Assembly: GCA_963575745.1 (NCBI GenBank)
Contig: CAUYUJ010006502.1
Coordinates: forward strand, 454,593-518,592
DNA from: Prorocentrum cordatum
Lineage: Eukaryota; Sar; Dinophyceae; Prorocentrales; Prorocentraceae
DNA: 64,000 nucleotides
Direction of reading: 5' to 3'
The notes below the pieces were generated by a model that ran no database searches, had not been told where the DNA came from, and saw only the letters and a list, made by a program, of their open reading frames with translations. Each line of letters opens with the position of its first letter. Within the stretch, counting starts at the first letter, position 1. Made by a program: the position numbers and the translations under genes. Positions 1-9,058 of the stretch are shown piece after piece.

Positions 1-533
1 GACGACGACGAACGACGACGACGACGACGCCGACGCCGACGACGACGACGACGACGACGACGCCGACGCCGACGACGACGACGACGACGACGTCGACGAA
101 GACGACAACGACGCCGACGCCGACGACGCCGACGACGACGACGTCGCCAACGAAGACGACGGCGACGACGAGGGAGGAGGGAGGACGACGACGACGACAA
201 CGACGACAACGACGAGGGAGGAGGGAGGACGGCGACGACGCGAACGACGAAAAACGAAGGACGACGGCGACGCCGACGACGACAACGACGAGGGAGGAGG
301 GAAGACGACGACGACGACGCCGACGGCGACGAAATAGGAGGGACGACGATCAGACGCCGACGACGCACCACGACGACGACGGACGGGGGAGGAGAAAGGA
401 CGACCACGGCGACAACGACGACGGAAACGACGACGACGCCAAATAGGACGACGACGACGAGGAAAGACAGAGGACGACGACGACGACGAGGGGGGAGGGA
501 GGACGGCGACGACGACGACGACGCAAGAGCGCG
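1..533. repeat. (GAC)n-type trinucleotide repeat tract
   Basis: Nearly the whole stretch is built of GAC/ACG triplets with occasional GAGGGAGGAGG and AACGAAGACG interruptions. Open frames across it encode only low-complexity Arg/Ser/Leu runs, so nothing here supports a gene. It ends where the flank of the LTR element begins. Confidence 0.9.
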
Positions 534-587
534 CGCGCACGCTTTTGTTGAACATCCGTGTTGCGAAACCCTGTGTTGTTGTATGTT
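520..587. repeat. Flanking repeat A, left copy
   Basis: About 68 bp, running from GCAAGAGCGCGCG through ACATCCGTGTTGCGAAACC, recurs at 25104-25168 on the other side of the LTR element at roughly 85-90% identity. Weaker similarity (GATTTCGRCATGC, ACGCGCGC) seems to continue to about 715. The left copy is about 160 bp from the left LTR and the right copy about 20 bp from the right LTR, so it is not a target-site duplication. The stretch 588-745 holds nothing else recognisable. Confidence 0.6.
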
Positions 588-745
588 TTTTTGACACTCG
601 ACGACGTGCGAGCGTGAACTTCGTCCCTTTCTTGGCAGAGGATTCCCGCTACGGCACGCGCGCAAAGGCGTTCGAACGATTTCGACATGCACACGCGCGC
701 AAAGCCCGTTTGGTAGCACGTTCGGAAAATTGAAAAACCTTTTGA

Positions 746-1075
746 GTCTTTCCTCTGAGAATCGGGGCAATATGACAGGAATTAAGGTCTCGTGTTGACT
801 CTGCTCAGTAGTAGAGGATACGGGATGAGACATCGATGGAACTACGAGTAACCGTTAAGCAATTGTACTCAGGAGTGGTAAGGGAGGAGGCCGGCCGGCC
901 GACGACGCGACTACGACGAGGGAACGACCCCTCGGCGCGCGCGCGCGAGCTAGCACGCTCCTTTTATCTCCTGTAAGCACAAATAGCTGCGGTGCGAAGC
1001 CGCAGTGTCAGGGTGTGGCAAGGAAGGCAGCGAGAGAGGCAAGTGTAAGATGAGGCGGAGAGGGGCATATTTACT
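746..1075 (-). repeat. LTR, left copy (3' LTR of the minus-strand element)
   Basis: This 330-bp block matches 23886-23952 plus 24819-25083 over its whole length, from AGTCTTTCC at one end to CATATTTACT at the other. Blocks such as AAATAGCTGCGGTG and GGCCGGCCGGCCGACGAC are nearly identical. The ends are not canonical TG...CA. It preserves the empty site of the transposon that interrupts the right LTR. Confidence 0.85.
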
Positions 1076-1166
1076 CCCCTCGCGGCGGGTTTCGTAAGGC
1101 CCATCCAGCCACGCACCCCCTGCCCTGTACATATTATACAACCACCGGAGCGAGCCGCGAAAACTT

Positions 1167-1609
1167 TTACTGCTCGACGGTGGCTGCCAGGGAGCTGAGG
1201 GCCGAAGAAACCCGACGATTCCCACCAGTAGATAAAGACATTCTTTCTGCCGGTACGACTTTGTCGATCGGTTGAGCCCGCAGCGACTTGGTCGCGCGGG
1301 CTCGGCCTTCTCTCAGATCTTGTTCTAAAGAGATCCCCGCGATGGCGGAGATGGAGGTCTCGGATGCGAAGATGACGAGCCCCCCGTCTGACCCGCGGCC
1401 CAGCGGGGCGAGCGGGATCTGAATCCCTTGCCACGGCCAGCGTAAGTCGCCGGCCTGTTGCGCTTGTCCTTGTTCTTGGAATCCTTTCCTTTCCTCGGGA
1501 AGTACCAGTTGTAGTCGTTCAGGTACACGACATGCCACGCTCGTGACTTGTTCTCCCTCGGGCCCATCCAGGATATCACGTCCTGGTGCACCCAGTATCC
1601 ATCCAGCAC
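1167..1609 (-). CDS. Last retroelement ORF region, Lys/Arg-rich fragment
   Basis: Two overlapping frames cover this interval (1325-1609 and 1167-1538). The upstream one reads like protein, with Trp/Tyr-rich HVVYLNDYNWYFPRKG followed by a basic Lys/Asn/Arg tail. It continues the frame region ending near 1576. It is the last coding-like piece before the 3' LTR. No family recognised; probably the decayed C-terminus of the accessory polyprotein. Confidence 0.35.
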
Positions 1610-2232
1610 ATGATTAGCGTAGCGCGGGTAGTGCTTGGAGGGGTCTTAGCCGGCGGCGCCGCGGCCGACGTCCATTGCTCCGCCGCGCGCGCGCGTAGGC
1701 CTCGACCAATCCCGTGTGTCCCTGTCTGAAGAATACCATGAATACTCATCCCCTGCCGCAGCGGTTTGACCACCGGCAGAATACGGGGATTCCGTGACTT
1801 CATCGTTAGCCCGATCGTCTTGGACGTCGGGTCTGCGTGGAGGAGGTGGCGGTCTGGGCCTCGCTCTCGCCAAGCGGGCCCCTCCGTATCGGCTTGGCCG
1901 TCGGGGGGCCCGTCGGCGCCTCCTCTCTCACGAATAGTCATCACTCTCTTTCTGGCAAATCTAATCATATCCCTTGCGGCAGTCGCAGCAAGAATGCCAA
2001 ACCTGCCGCAGGCACCACGAAAGTAGCCTTCATATTTGTCTTGAAGCCCAGTGGTTTCCACATGTGGGTATAGCCAATGAATAGCTTCTTGTAACTTCAC
2101 GCCCTGACAACGGATATCTGCACGAGCCTGTTTACCCAAATTACGGGCCCATTCCTCAATGAGGTCGTCTGTCTCAATCGCCACGAATGCGGCAATCAAG
2201 GGCACATGCATCCTTTCGACGCTTGTCATCAT
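1576..2232 (-). CDS. Retroelement accessory ORF, unknown
   Basis: 218 codons. The first half looks like a folded helical segment (LIEEWARNLGKQARADI, YEGYFRGACGRFGILAA). The second half turns into Arg/Pro-rich sequence that may be out of frame. I do not recognise a family. It lies at the 3' end of the post-RNase H coding block, between the ORF at 2422-3288 and the last short ORFs, with no separate promoter visible. It is probably part of one long accessory polyprotein broken by frameshifts. Confidence 0.4.
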   Translation of the reverse strand: MMTSVERMHVPLIAAFVAIETDDLIEEWARNLGKQARADIRCQGVKLQEAIHWLYPHVETTGLQDKYEGYFRGACGRFGILAATAARDMIRFARKRVMTIRERGGADGPPDGQADTEGPAWRERGPDRHLLHADPTSKTIGLTMKSRNPRILPVVKPLRQGMSIHGILQTGTHGIGRGLRARAAEQWTSAAAPPAKTPPSTTRATLIMCWMDTGCTRT

Positions 2233-2421
2233 TGCAATCTACGCAGGTGCCTTGGTGAGCCCCAGGGTATGCAATGCAGTGTCCCTCTGCAACGAAGCAA
2301 CTCATGATCTCGCGAACAATTACAATCACACGAATAATGCGAAGGCCCAACTCCAGTGCTGGAACAGGGACCCTCCAGTTCCAATCAATGGTGCTGCGAA
2401 CATTTTCTGGGACTTCGTGCG

Positions 2422-3288
2422 TTACTTCACCCGATAGTCGTAACCTTTCAAAGTCGGTTGCTTCAGGCGATAGCTGGTGCGTTCCATGACATATTGAGCG
2501 GCCACTTCTTTGGCTCCGTCCTCGGTCAATGTAATGTTCAACGATTTGTCGTCGCGATGGGAATGCACATGCCCATTGGGCTGGTCAAGGTTGATTCTCC
2601 ATCCAATTATCTGCTCAGTCTGGGACCCGCAGACTGCGGTGACATCAAGGGTCATGTGTAGTTTCTCCTCCCCTGCCGTCACGGTTGGACCGGCGGCAGG
2701 TCTGGCATGTGTACGCACTGAAACGAGAGGGCGTTCGGAACACATTCTGACGCGCCTGCTGACGGACTGGGAAGCACGACGAAGACGTGCGACAAAACTA
2801 CTTGCCCAAGCAACCGGTGGACGTCCACGTAGGCTGGGCCCCGTGACGTCCACGGCGTTGCCCTGATCAACGGGCAGCCAGGGTGCTGTTCCATCTTCTG
2901 CGCTGCGCAATGTCCGAAGCGTTTGCGCGAAGATGTTCGACTTAGCCATGTTACGCTCCCATTCGAACCAACCTTCATGTGGGTCAAAGCGTGCGTCAGG
3001 ATCCTCTGGCCACCCGAAGGCCGCCAGAGCAGGACAAGACATGGGACGCGCATGCTGGTCAATTTCTGTTGCCCAAAGTAAGGGCCACCACTCTGCAATC
3101 GTTGGGGCTTGAGTCTCCTCTCTTTGAGCCAAGTGTGCGAGCCATTTGATGAATCGCCTCTTCAGGGGCTCGAGGTACTGAAAGAATGGGCCGCGACGCG
3201 CCGGCGGCTGGGCCGCGGCGCGGTCAGGGATCCAGGCAAGAACGCTACCTGTGCGGCTGTTTCCAAAGGTTTGACCTGAAGCAGCCAA
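2422..3288 (-). CDS. Retroelement accessory ORF, unknown
   Basis: 288 codons open. Residues about 1-110 are rich in Trp and charged residues (FIKWLAHLAQREETQ, FDPHEGWFEWERNMA). The C-terminal third (ITAGEEKLHMTLDVTAV, MERTSYRLKQPTLKGY) also looks coding. The middle is Arg/Ser-rich and probably frame-shifted. It contains one of the clearest bulged hairpins (3197-3222), which here encodes Ala-Ala-Ala-Gln-Pro. No known domain recognised. Confidence 0.4.
   Translation of the reverse strand: MAASGQTFGNSRTGSVLAWIPDRAAAQPPARRGPFFQYLEPLKRRFIKWLAHLAQREETQAPTIAEWWPLLWATEIDQHARPMSCPALAAFGWPEDPDARFDPHEGWFEWERNMAKSNIFAQTLRTLRSAEDGTAPWLPVDQGNAVDVTGPSLRGRPPVAWASSFVARLRRASQSVSRRVRMCSERPLVSVRTHARPAAGPTVTAGEEKLHMTLDVTAVCGSQTEQIIGWRINLDQPNGHVHSHRDDKSLNITLTEDGAKEVAAQYVMERTSYRLKQPTLKGYDYRVK
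3197..3222. repeat. Bulged hairpin, clear example
   Basis: Outer stem CGCGCC/GGCGCG (6 bp), bulged G at 3203, inner stem GCGGC/GCCGC, loop TGG at 3209-3211. All eleven pairs are Watson-Crick. Confidence 0.85.
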
Positions 3289-3423
3289 ACGCCTATACTG
3301 ATTATTCGTTGTCCACTTGCGCTCCTGCTGCAGATAGTTGCTGATGTTGTATATTACATATGCCGAAGCTCTCCGCTGTCTGTTTACTCGCGCTCCGACA
3401 TATTGATCGCGCTCGTAGGGGAG

Positions 3424-4173
3424 CTAATCGGGATCGACAACATGCAACAAAATGTCATTTCTTGAGAGCGAATACTCAATGACCTTGTGTCGGCACGTCT
3501 GGAGCAAATAGTCGTGGGCAGCCTTGTATGTGCACTTGATCGGATTGTTGCAAAAAGGGCATTGTCCAAAGCCAGTTCGCACCCAGTGCCAGTTAGCGCC
3601 ACGAAATCGACCATTGCCCCCCCAGGGGACAGACTGAACACATGCTGCTGCCTCGGGAGGCAATGTGGGCATATGATCTTGGATCAATGACAAAGTCTCG
3701 TCAGTATGAATCCAACCGGGCATGGAGGTGTTACCAACATCTACCTCGCATGATGTCCACTCTTGGTTGAAAACAATGGTCCAGGACATGTTCTTTTCCT
3801 TCTGATCATACCAGTCGCTGACTTTGACCAGGGTGACGGCTTTGTCAATATCAGTGAAACTCGGCACCTCGCGGGACACAAGGGTCCCGTCCTGGCAAAT
3901 CCGGTGCGAAAAGCGAGTGAGCACCCGGCCATTGAAAACGAGAATCAACGGCCAGGAGTCTCTGTGAGTCGGGAGCTGATCCCACAGAAGGACTGTGTCC
4001 CCTGCGGGCCATGCCCCGATTGAAGGTGGCTCTCCTGGCTGTGCGCTATTACTCATGGCCACGTGCTTCCTCACAAGAGCAGGGTCGCCATACCTCCGCT
4101 GGCTTAGCCACGAAGGAAGATTATCTTGGCCTTGCATGCTGGGATCCTTCTTGGTCGGGAGAAACCTCAGCAA
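3424..4173 (-). CDS. Retroelement accessory ORF with Cys-rich C-terminus
   Basis: 249 codons. The body is Trp-rich and looks globular (SWPLILVFNGRVLTRF, NMSWTIVFNQEWTSCEVD). Near the end FGQCPFCNNPIKCTYKAAHD contains C-x2-C followed by C and H, then a further Cys and His (LLQTCRHK), which fits a zinc-binding module. Function unknown. A frame change separates it from 4326-4664 upstream, and both appear to belong to the same accessory polyprotein. Confidence 0.45.
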   Translation of the reverse strand: MLRFLPTKKDPSMQGQDNLPSWLSQRRYGDPALVRKHVAMSNSAQPGEPPSIGAWPAGDTVLLWDQLPTHRDSWPLILVFNGRVLTRFSHRICQDGTLVSREVPSFTDIDKAVTLVKVSDWYDQKEKNMSWTIVFNQEWTSCEVDVGNTSMPGWIHTDETLSLIQDHMPTLPPEAAACVQSVPWGGNGRFRGANWHWVRTGFGQCPFCNNPIKCTYKAAHDYLLQTCRHKVIEYSLSRNDILLHVVDPD

Positions 4174-4186
4174 TTCGTAGTCCGCC

Positions 4187-4664
4187 TCAAGGCACAGCCC
4201 CGAGTCTCTTTTTGGGAATTACACTTTTTGCGACCATGGATTCCAACAGTGTCTCCATATCGGTGATATGGAGGAGGGGCCCATGACACCTGGCTAGGCC
4301 AGGGTCATAGGGCACGCACATTCTCTCAATTGAAGCAACAAGTGGAATGTCCTTGGCACGCTCGATAGAAAACAGGAATGGGAGAGGTAGCCCCCTCCGC
4401 CTCTTGAGAGGGCCATGCTTTGTAGTTGCGCCACATTCCGTAAACGGTCGTCTCACTGGCGCTGGCACTGTCGTCAGGAAGCGCACCGCGGACCTCCGCA
4501 GTTCCCTGCTGCAGCGCGGCTAGGCCGTGTGCAGCAAGTGCACATGTCTGATATTCAAACCCGTCCGCGGTCATCTTCAACCAGGACTCCAAAGTAGACC
4601 CAGCCGCCCGAGGACCGTGCGTAATCAGGACAATGCCTCGCAAGATACGTTGCGCAGTCACCAA
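4187..4664 (-). pseudogene. Retroelement accessory ORF fragments, unknown
   Basis: Two overlapping minus-strand frames (4326-4664, then 4187-4486) share what looks like one decayed coding segment. The first starts with ILRGIVLITHGPRAAGSTLE and continues to a Trp/Tyr-containing block. The second ends in ERMCVPYDPGLARCHG. No family recognised. A hairpin of the dispersed type (4507-4536, loop TAG) lies inside. Confidence 0.3.
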
Positions 4665-4669
4665 CGCGC

Positions 4670-5179
4670 TTAGCGAACTCTTCTACTCGGTAATTTTTGG
4701 GGTCTCCAAAAATCCGAACTGCCTAGGGCAGCCGGATTATTGCGATCATCGACCCCAACGACCAATGGTGTCAGAAACTTAAAAGACGGAGGATTAAATC
4801 CGTCGGGAATATCGTTGGAGTAAAACTCAGCACGGAGAAATTCCGGTTCCAAATCGAAAGTGCCCTCTTCTATGGAAAGTTCGCTCAGTAATACAACTAT
4901 GGGATCTTCAACGAATTCTGCAATGTATCTGAGCGCACTATTCGACTCATTGCGCATGGCCCCCACCCGCGGGGGGACAGGGCCAGCCACGTGGGCCCCT
5001 CGTGCCCTCTGCCTTAGATCAGGGGGCGTGCGCTGAATAACTCGCATGCGTTCGCCCGGCGAAATATAATACTCTTTGCCAATAAAATAGTCGGCGTTCC
5101 CGACATTAATCTCCTGGTCGTCATCTTGGGGCGGGTCGTCCGTCGGTTGGCGCTGTCGCCTATCAGGGGCAGGTGGCAA
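4670..5179 (-). CDS. Retroelement accessory ORF, unknown
   Basis: 169 codons. It begins with Pro/Asp/Gln-rich sequence, then a plausible folded part (ADYFIGKEYYISPGERMRVI, RYIAEFVEDPIVVLLSELSIE, FLRAEFYSNDIPDGFNP). No family recognised. It sits between the proline-rich ORF (5474-6952) and the 4.2-4.7 kb fragments. Gaps of under 300 bp on both sides hold only other-frame remnants. Confidence 0.4.
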   Translation of the reverse strand: MPPAPDRRQRQPTDDPPQDDDQEINVGNADYFIGKEYYISPGERMRVIQRTPPDLRQRARGAHVAGPVPPRVGAMRNESNSALRYIAEFVEDPIVVLLSELSIEEGTFDLEPEFLRAEFYSNDIPDGFNPPSFKFLTPLVVGVDDRNNPAALGSSDFWRPQKLPSRRVR

Positions 5180-5473
5180 CCTTTCTCGGCAGAAGAAGTT
5201 GGCAGAGGCTGCGCCAGATCGGTAATGCTCTTCCTCAGTGGGAACGACCTCGGAAAGTCATTGAGTTGGGTAAGATCTGGGCTGGCCCCAAGGGACCCCG
5301 GAGTGTCTTGGACACCCGGGGTTCGATCCACGGAGAGAGGCTCCGCCGCGCGATGTCCACTTGGAGCGGCAAGCGGCGGCGGCGCCCTAGCCGCGGGGGC
5401 ATCCTCCTCATCCGAAGGGCATGGCTTTGTAGGGGGGAATCGGCACTCTGGAGGCGCAGCGCATGATGCAGCA

Positions 5474-6952
5474 TCAGCGCCCCGAGTCTACCATCATTTT
5501 GTCCTCCTTCGCCTGTTCGGCCTCCGCTCTGGCTGGGCCAGGCGGGGGCGCAGGTATGCTTGCCGTCGCGGCTGGGCCGGGCGGCGGAGCAGGGGGGGGA
5601 AGAAGTTTGATTCCACTCGCAACGGATTCGCCTTCAGCACGAGGCTTTGAACGTTTGCTCTTGGCGGCGATCACAGGAGTAGGAACAAAGTCAGGTGCAA
5701 CTGGGCGAATCTGGTCGACAACGACGTTTGCAAACCTCGCCCATGCTTCCGAGTACTTTGCCGGCTCATGTTTCTTCCTTGTCCTAGCCTTATCGTAGAT
5801 TCTCTTGGCTGTGCCAATAAACTCTTCAATGTCCAACAAATAATCAGGAGATTCGGCCTCGGGCGGCCGGTTAGCAACATTACGACGCCACTGGTAAAAT
5901 AAATATTTCTCTTTCCTCGGTGCTCTACGCGCTTGCCTGCCTGCGATGTGCGTCTCGAAGATTTCTCGGATAATTATGAGAATGAGGGTTGCAGCGTCGG
6001 CCCCCCGCGGTTGAGGAGACTCCTCTGACGAGGAATCTCCATCCGTCTGCTTTGGAATAGATTTCGCAGGAAGCTTCGGCCTCTCACTGCCTCTGTGGTG
6101 ATCAGAGCCAGCGTCCTCGGCAGTTTTGACATCTGTCACACCTGCCGCTGCCTTTGCGGCGGGGCTCTCCGCCTTTGCAGTCTGGTCCATCCCAGCGCTG
6201 CCTTGGGCAGGCTGGGAAGATCCCGGGCCTCGGCGCCACTGAAGCGCTGCCTTGGGCGTGGCCTCCGCTTCCTGAAGGCTTTGGTCGGCTTGCGACGAAC
6301 GGTCATAATTCCACCTGTTAAGCCTGACAACAGTGTCGGGATCGCGAAGGCTCGGTGCCCAAGGCTTGGACGGGCCTTCCGCTGTCTCCGAGCCCCCCGG
6401 CTTGGCCGGCGGCCGTGCAACTTGGAACGCAGGTAGATCGCCAGCTCCAGCACCGAGGCGCGCCACTTTAGCTGGCGGGGGCTTCGACGCACGCGCCCGT
6501 GGACTCGAATGAGGTGGAGGCGGAGGCTTCTTCGGCACATCGCCCCTCTTCTCTAGTGAGGGTGAGTCTTTCCTCGGCACGACGTTCGGCGTCGCAGCTG
6601 GCGGCGGCGCCATCGCATTGGGAGGCGGACCCTTCTTAGGCACCTCGCTTGCTGATTCAACTGGTGGAAGCCCCTCCCTCAGAGGGGGCGGGGGCATTGG
6701 CGTTCTCGCAAGTGCATCAGCTTTGGGAAGTGGCGGCCACACCTCCGCCACGGCCTTGCCGGGCGGAGACTTTGGCGCTCTCCCAACATGCAACGCAGGC
6801 TGTCCCAAAGGTAGGAAGTCTTCTGTACCGAGTGAAAAGGATGCGTCGGACGGCTTTGCCGCCGGCGCCTGCTGCTGCGCACCCGTCGACGACTTGGCTT
6901 TGGTAGCCTGGGCGAGCGTCTTCGATGCATCCGAAGCCTCGTCTTTGTGCAA
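5474..6952 (-). CDS. Proline/alanine-rich accessory ORF
   Basis: 492 codons. Residues 1-280 and the last 60 are disordered Pro/Ala/Lys/Ser-rich sequence. A more ordered helical segment lies at about residues 320-430 (LILIIIREIFETHIAG, DYLLDIEEFIGTAKRIYDKA, YSEAWARFANVVVDQI). The low-complexity parts hold several dispersed hairpins (5522-5547, 5562-5585, 6190-6217, 6397-6409), which supply Pro-Ala-Gln/Gly-Pro-Ala tracts. Function unknown; a Gag-like or linker role cannot be judged. Confidence 0.5.
   Translation of the reverse strand: MHKDEASDASKTLAQATKAKSSTGAQQQAPAAKPSDASFSLGTEDFLPLGQPALHVGRAPKSPPGKAVAEVWPPLPKADALARTPMPPPPLREGLPPVESASEVPKKGPPPNAMAPPPAATPNVVPRKDSPSLEKRGDVPKKPPPPPHSSPRARASKPPPAKVARLGAGAGDLPAFQVARPPAKPGGSETAEGPSKPWAPSLRDPDTVVRLNRWNYDRSSQADQSLQEAEATPKAALQWRRGPGSSQPAQGSAGMDQTAKAESPAAKAAAGVTDVKTAEDAGSDHHRGSERPKLPAKSIPKQTDGDSSSEESPQPRGADAATLILIIIREIFETHIAGRQARRAPRKEKYLFYQWRRNVANRPPEAESPDYLLDIEEFIGTAKRIYDKARTRKKHEPAKYSEAWARFANVVVDQIRPVAPDFVPTPVIAAKSKRSKPRAEGESVASGIKLLPPPAPPPGPAATASIPAPPPGPARAEAEQAKEDKMMVDSGR
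6190..6217. repeat. Bulged hairpin with a different core
   Basis: Outer stem TCCCAGC/GCTGGGA (7 bp), bulged G at 6197, inner stem CTGCC/GGCAG, loop TTG. The arms differ completely from the common CGGC type, yet the architecture is identical, so shape rather than sequence is kept. Confidence 0.85.
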
Positions 6953-6997
6953 CGGGTGGATCTTTGTGAGCCTGACTCCTTGTTCCTGGAGCCATGG

Positions 6998-8026
6998 TCA
7001 AATGTCGTCGAAGTTTCGATTGTTCTCAAAATAAAGGCTTCGATCCTTCTGCCAATCAATGGGCTCCAGATTTGGGACCCTCTGTCTCTGTGTCTCCCGG
7101 ACTCGGTCCGCGCGCTCCTCCCTTGCTTTGTCGCGATGCCGTTCGACCCCGAAGTCGTGCTCCAAGGGCCAATTATTCTCTGTGGCGACATGTTGCCAAA
7201 AGGCATGAGCCGGCGTGACATGAAGCGCCGCAGGAGCCCAATGGTAGAGGCGAAGCTCATGCAATACCATTTCAGATGGTTCGCTAACGCACTGATCTGG
7301 TTGTCCCTTGATGATCGATGGCTTTGAGAAGAAAACGATCTCCGCAGTTACCCAGATGCCATCTCCAGAGGTCTCCTCTGCGACAGAATATGTCGTATGA
7401 GTGCCAAGATTGCTGGTGCATGCAAATGAATACACACCAACCTTATTCTGTTTGGTACTCCCTCCGCATCGGGGGTCGGAGGCAAGCAGCTGGTGACCCT
7501 CCAAAATTGACTGGAAGGCGGTCACCGGCGTACCATGGGACTGTCTGGCCCAGCCTGTGGATGGGTCTTGGACCTCCACATGCTCTTCGTCCGTTACATA
7601 GAAGGGCAAAGTCAGCTGAACACAGTGATTGATGCCCGCCCTGGGCGTCCTCGTTGACAACTTCGCCCAATTCAGGCGATCAGCAACAGTAGCCGTGGGG
7701 TCCGCCCGCGATCGGCCAGCCTTAATCACAAAGGAACGTGCCCAATTCGGAACCATATAGCTAGGTTCCAAAACTGGGGTCTTCGTGGATTTCTGCAGCA
7801 TCTGAAAACCCAGCCACGCCTCTCCGTTGGCGTGTCTCTGAATCATATTGAATTGCTTGCTACGGGCGGGGTTCTCCCCTTGCGCCACTCGTCCAACGCG
7901 GCCTTCTTCCCCCGGGTATTCATTCGTAAGCATCATGCGTCTGTAGAGCTCACCGCTCGCTACAGCGAGCGGTCGGAGGAAATCACGAAGGACCAAGTCC
8001 TTGTCAGGCGCGCTTTTGTAGGGCAA
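6998..8026 (-). CDS. ADP-ribosyltransferase-like domain protein in retroelement
   Basis: 342 codons. Around residues 164-166 HGT is followed by AFQSILEGHQL. At 197-202 GVYSFA is followed by TTYSVAEE and a strand-like GIWVTAEIVFF. The pattern His-Gly-Thr, then Ile-Leu-x-Gly, then Gly-Val-Tyr-Ser fits the NAD-binding fold of PARP-like or KptA-like ADP-ribosyltransferases. This is pattern recognition only: the third catalytic residue could not be placed. The N-terminal 150 residues are unassigned and the C-terminus is charged (HRDKAREERADRVRE). It lies in the post-RNase H block and would be co-expressed with the element, if at all. Confidence 0.4.
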   Translation of the reverse strand: MPYKSAPDKDLVLRDFLRPLAVASGELYRRMMLTNEYPGEEGRVGRVAQGENPARSKQFNMIQRHANGEAWLGFQMLQKSTKTPVLEPSYMVPNWARSFVIKAGRSRADPTATVADRLNWAKLSTRTPRAGINHCVQLTLPFYVTDEEHVEVQDPSTGWARQSHGTPVTAFQSILEGHQLLASDPRCGGSTKQNKVGVYSFACTSNLGTHTTYSVAEETSGDGIWVTAEIVFFSKPSIIKGQPDQCVSEPSEMVLHELRLYHWAPAALHVTPAHAFWQHVATENNWPLEHDFGVERHRDKAREERADRVRETQRQRVPNLEPIDWQKDRSLYFENNRNFDDI

Positions 8027-8399
8027 CTTCTTAATTTATGGTATGTCAGATGCACAGGCCAATCCAGTTCCCAATCTCGAGGGCGGTCGGGATCGCCGTC
8101 TACTCTCAAGCGCCTCGGGCACTTCTACAGTTTGCTGAGCGTGGTTGTCTTGCCGACAGGGCATTTAATGCGGAGAGCTTCCTCCGCTGCTTCGCCAGGT
8201 GTCTTGACATCCTGTGCGATCTTCGCAGGGGCCAGAACTGACCCGCGGAGCGGCTGGGCCGCCCGCGTGGCAACAACGCAACCCGAGGCGGCTGGGCCGC
8301 TCGGCGCAGTAACGCCCCCTGAGACGGCTGGGCCGCTCGGCGCAGTAACTTCGCCCGGGGCAGCTAGGCCACTCGGTGCCGCGGCAGGTGCTGCCTTCT

Positions 8400-9058
8400 T
8401 CAACTCATCAACTGCCGTACGCATGTGTTCGTCATTTTGCACTCCTTCAGTCGACAATCGAAGGCGTTTCCCCCTTGGGGGCATGCCCGGACAAAAGAGC
8501 CGAGCACGCGGCAAGAAGTAATGATCAACTTGCCACGGGAAAGATATGTATATGCATCCCCTTGCTTCAAGAAATCAATAAATGCCTCAGAATAATAAGG
8601 ATGGATCGCCCCGCCCCCAGACCCGTCTTGCACGGCCGGGAACTCCATGGGGTTCAAGGCTACTGCGAGCGGGCGAGTATTGAGCACGGACTTGGGCACA
8701 TTGCCTTCAGGGGGGCCCCATTCTTGCCAGTGCATGACTAGCTCATTAGCGGTAGCCTCTTGCAATGTAGACCATCGGCTCTTTGCGCCTTTGTTATGCC
8801 ACCCCCCTGAACGGCTGGGCCGCCGGAGGGTTGGCAGAATAACAATGCGGCGAGTTTGGCGGCCTTAAGCATGGGGTCAGCGCACAACTCGGCCGCCTTC
8901 ACATTCACCTTTTGTCCATTCTTATCCATGCGGTAGTCACTGTGGTCGGAACAAAAGTGGTAGAAATCTCCTGACGGGTGCCGCAGTTTGCGGTAAAGGC
9001 CCACACCGTCAAGAGTCATTATTCGCAGAAAAAATACCCATAGCTTTGTAGCTTTCAA
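8400..9058 (-). pseudogene. Retroelement accessory segment, two frames
   Basis: Two adjoining frames (8738-9058, then 8400-8765) read as one segment: YRKLRHPSGDFYHFCSDHSD with closely spaced Cys/His, then VMHWQEWGPPEGNVPKS, a Gly-rich turn and AFIDFLKQGDAYTYL. No family recognised. A dispersed hairpin at about 8804-8826 lies at the junction, so the frame change may be linked to it. The downstream gap 8027-8400 carries three tandem hairpins and alanine/proline-rich sequence. Confidence 0.35.
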
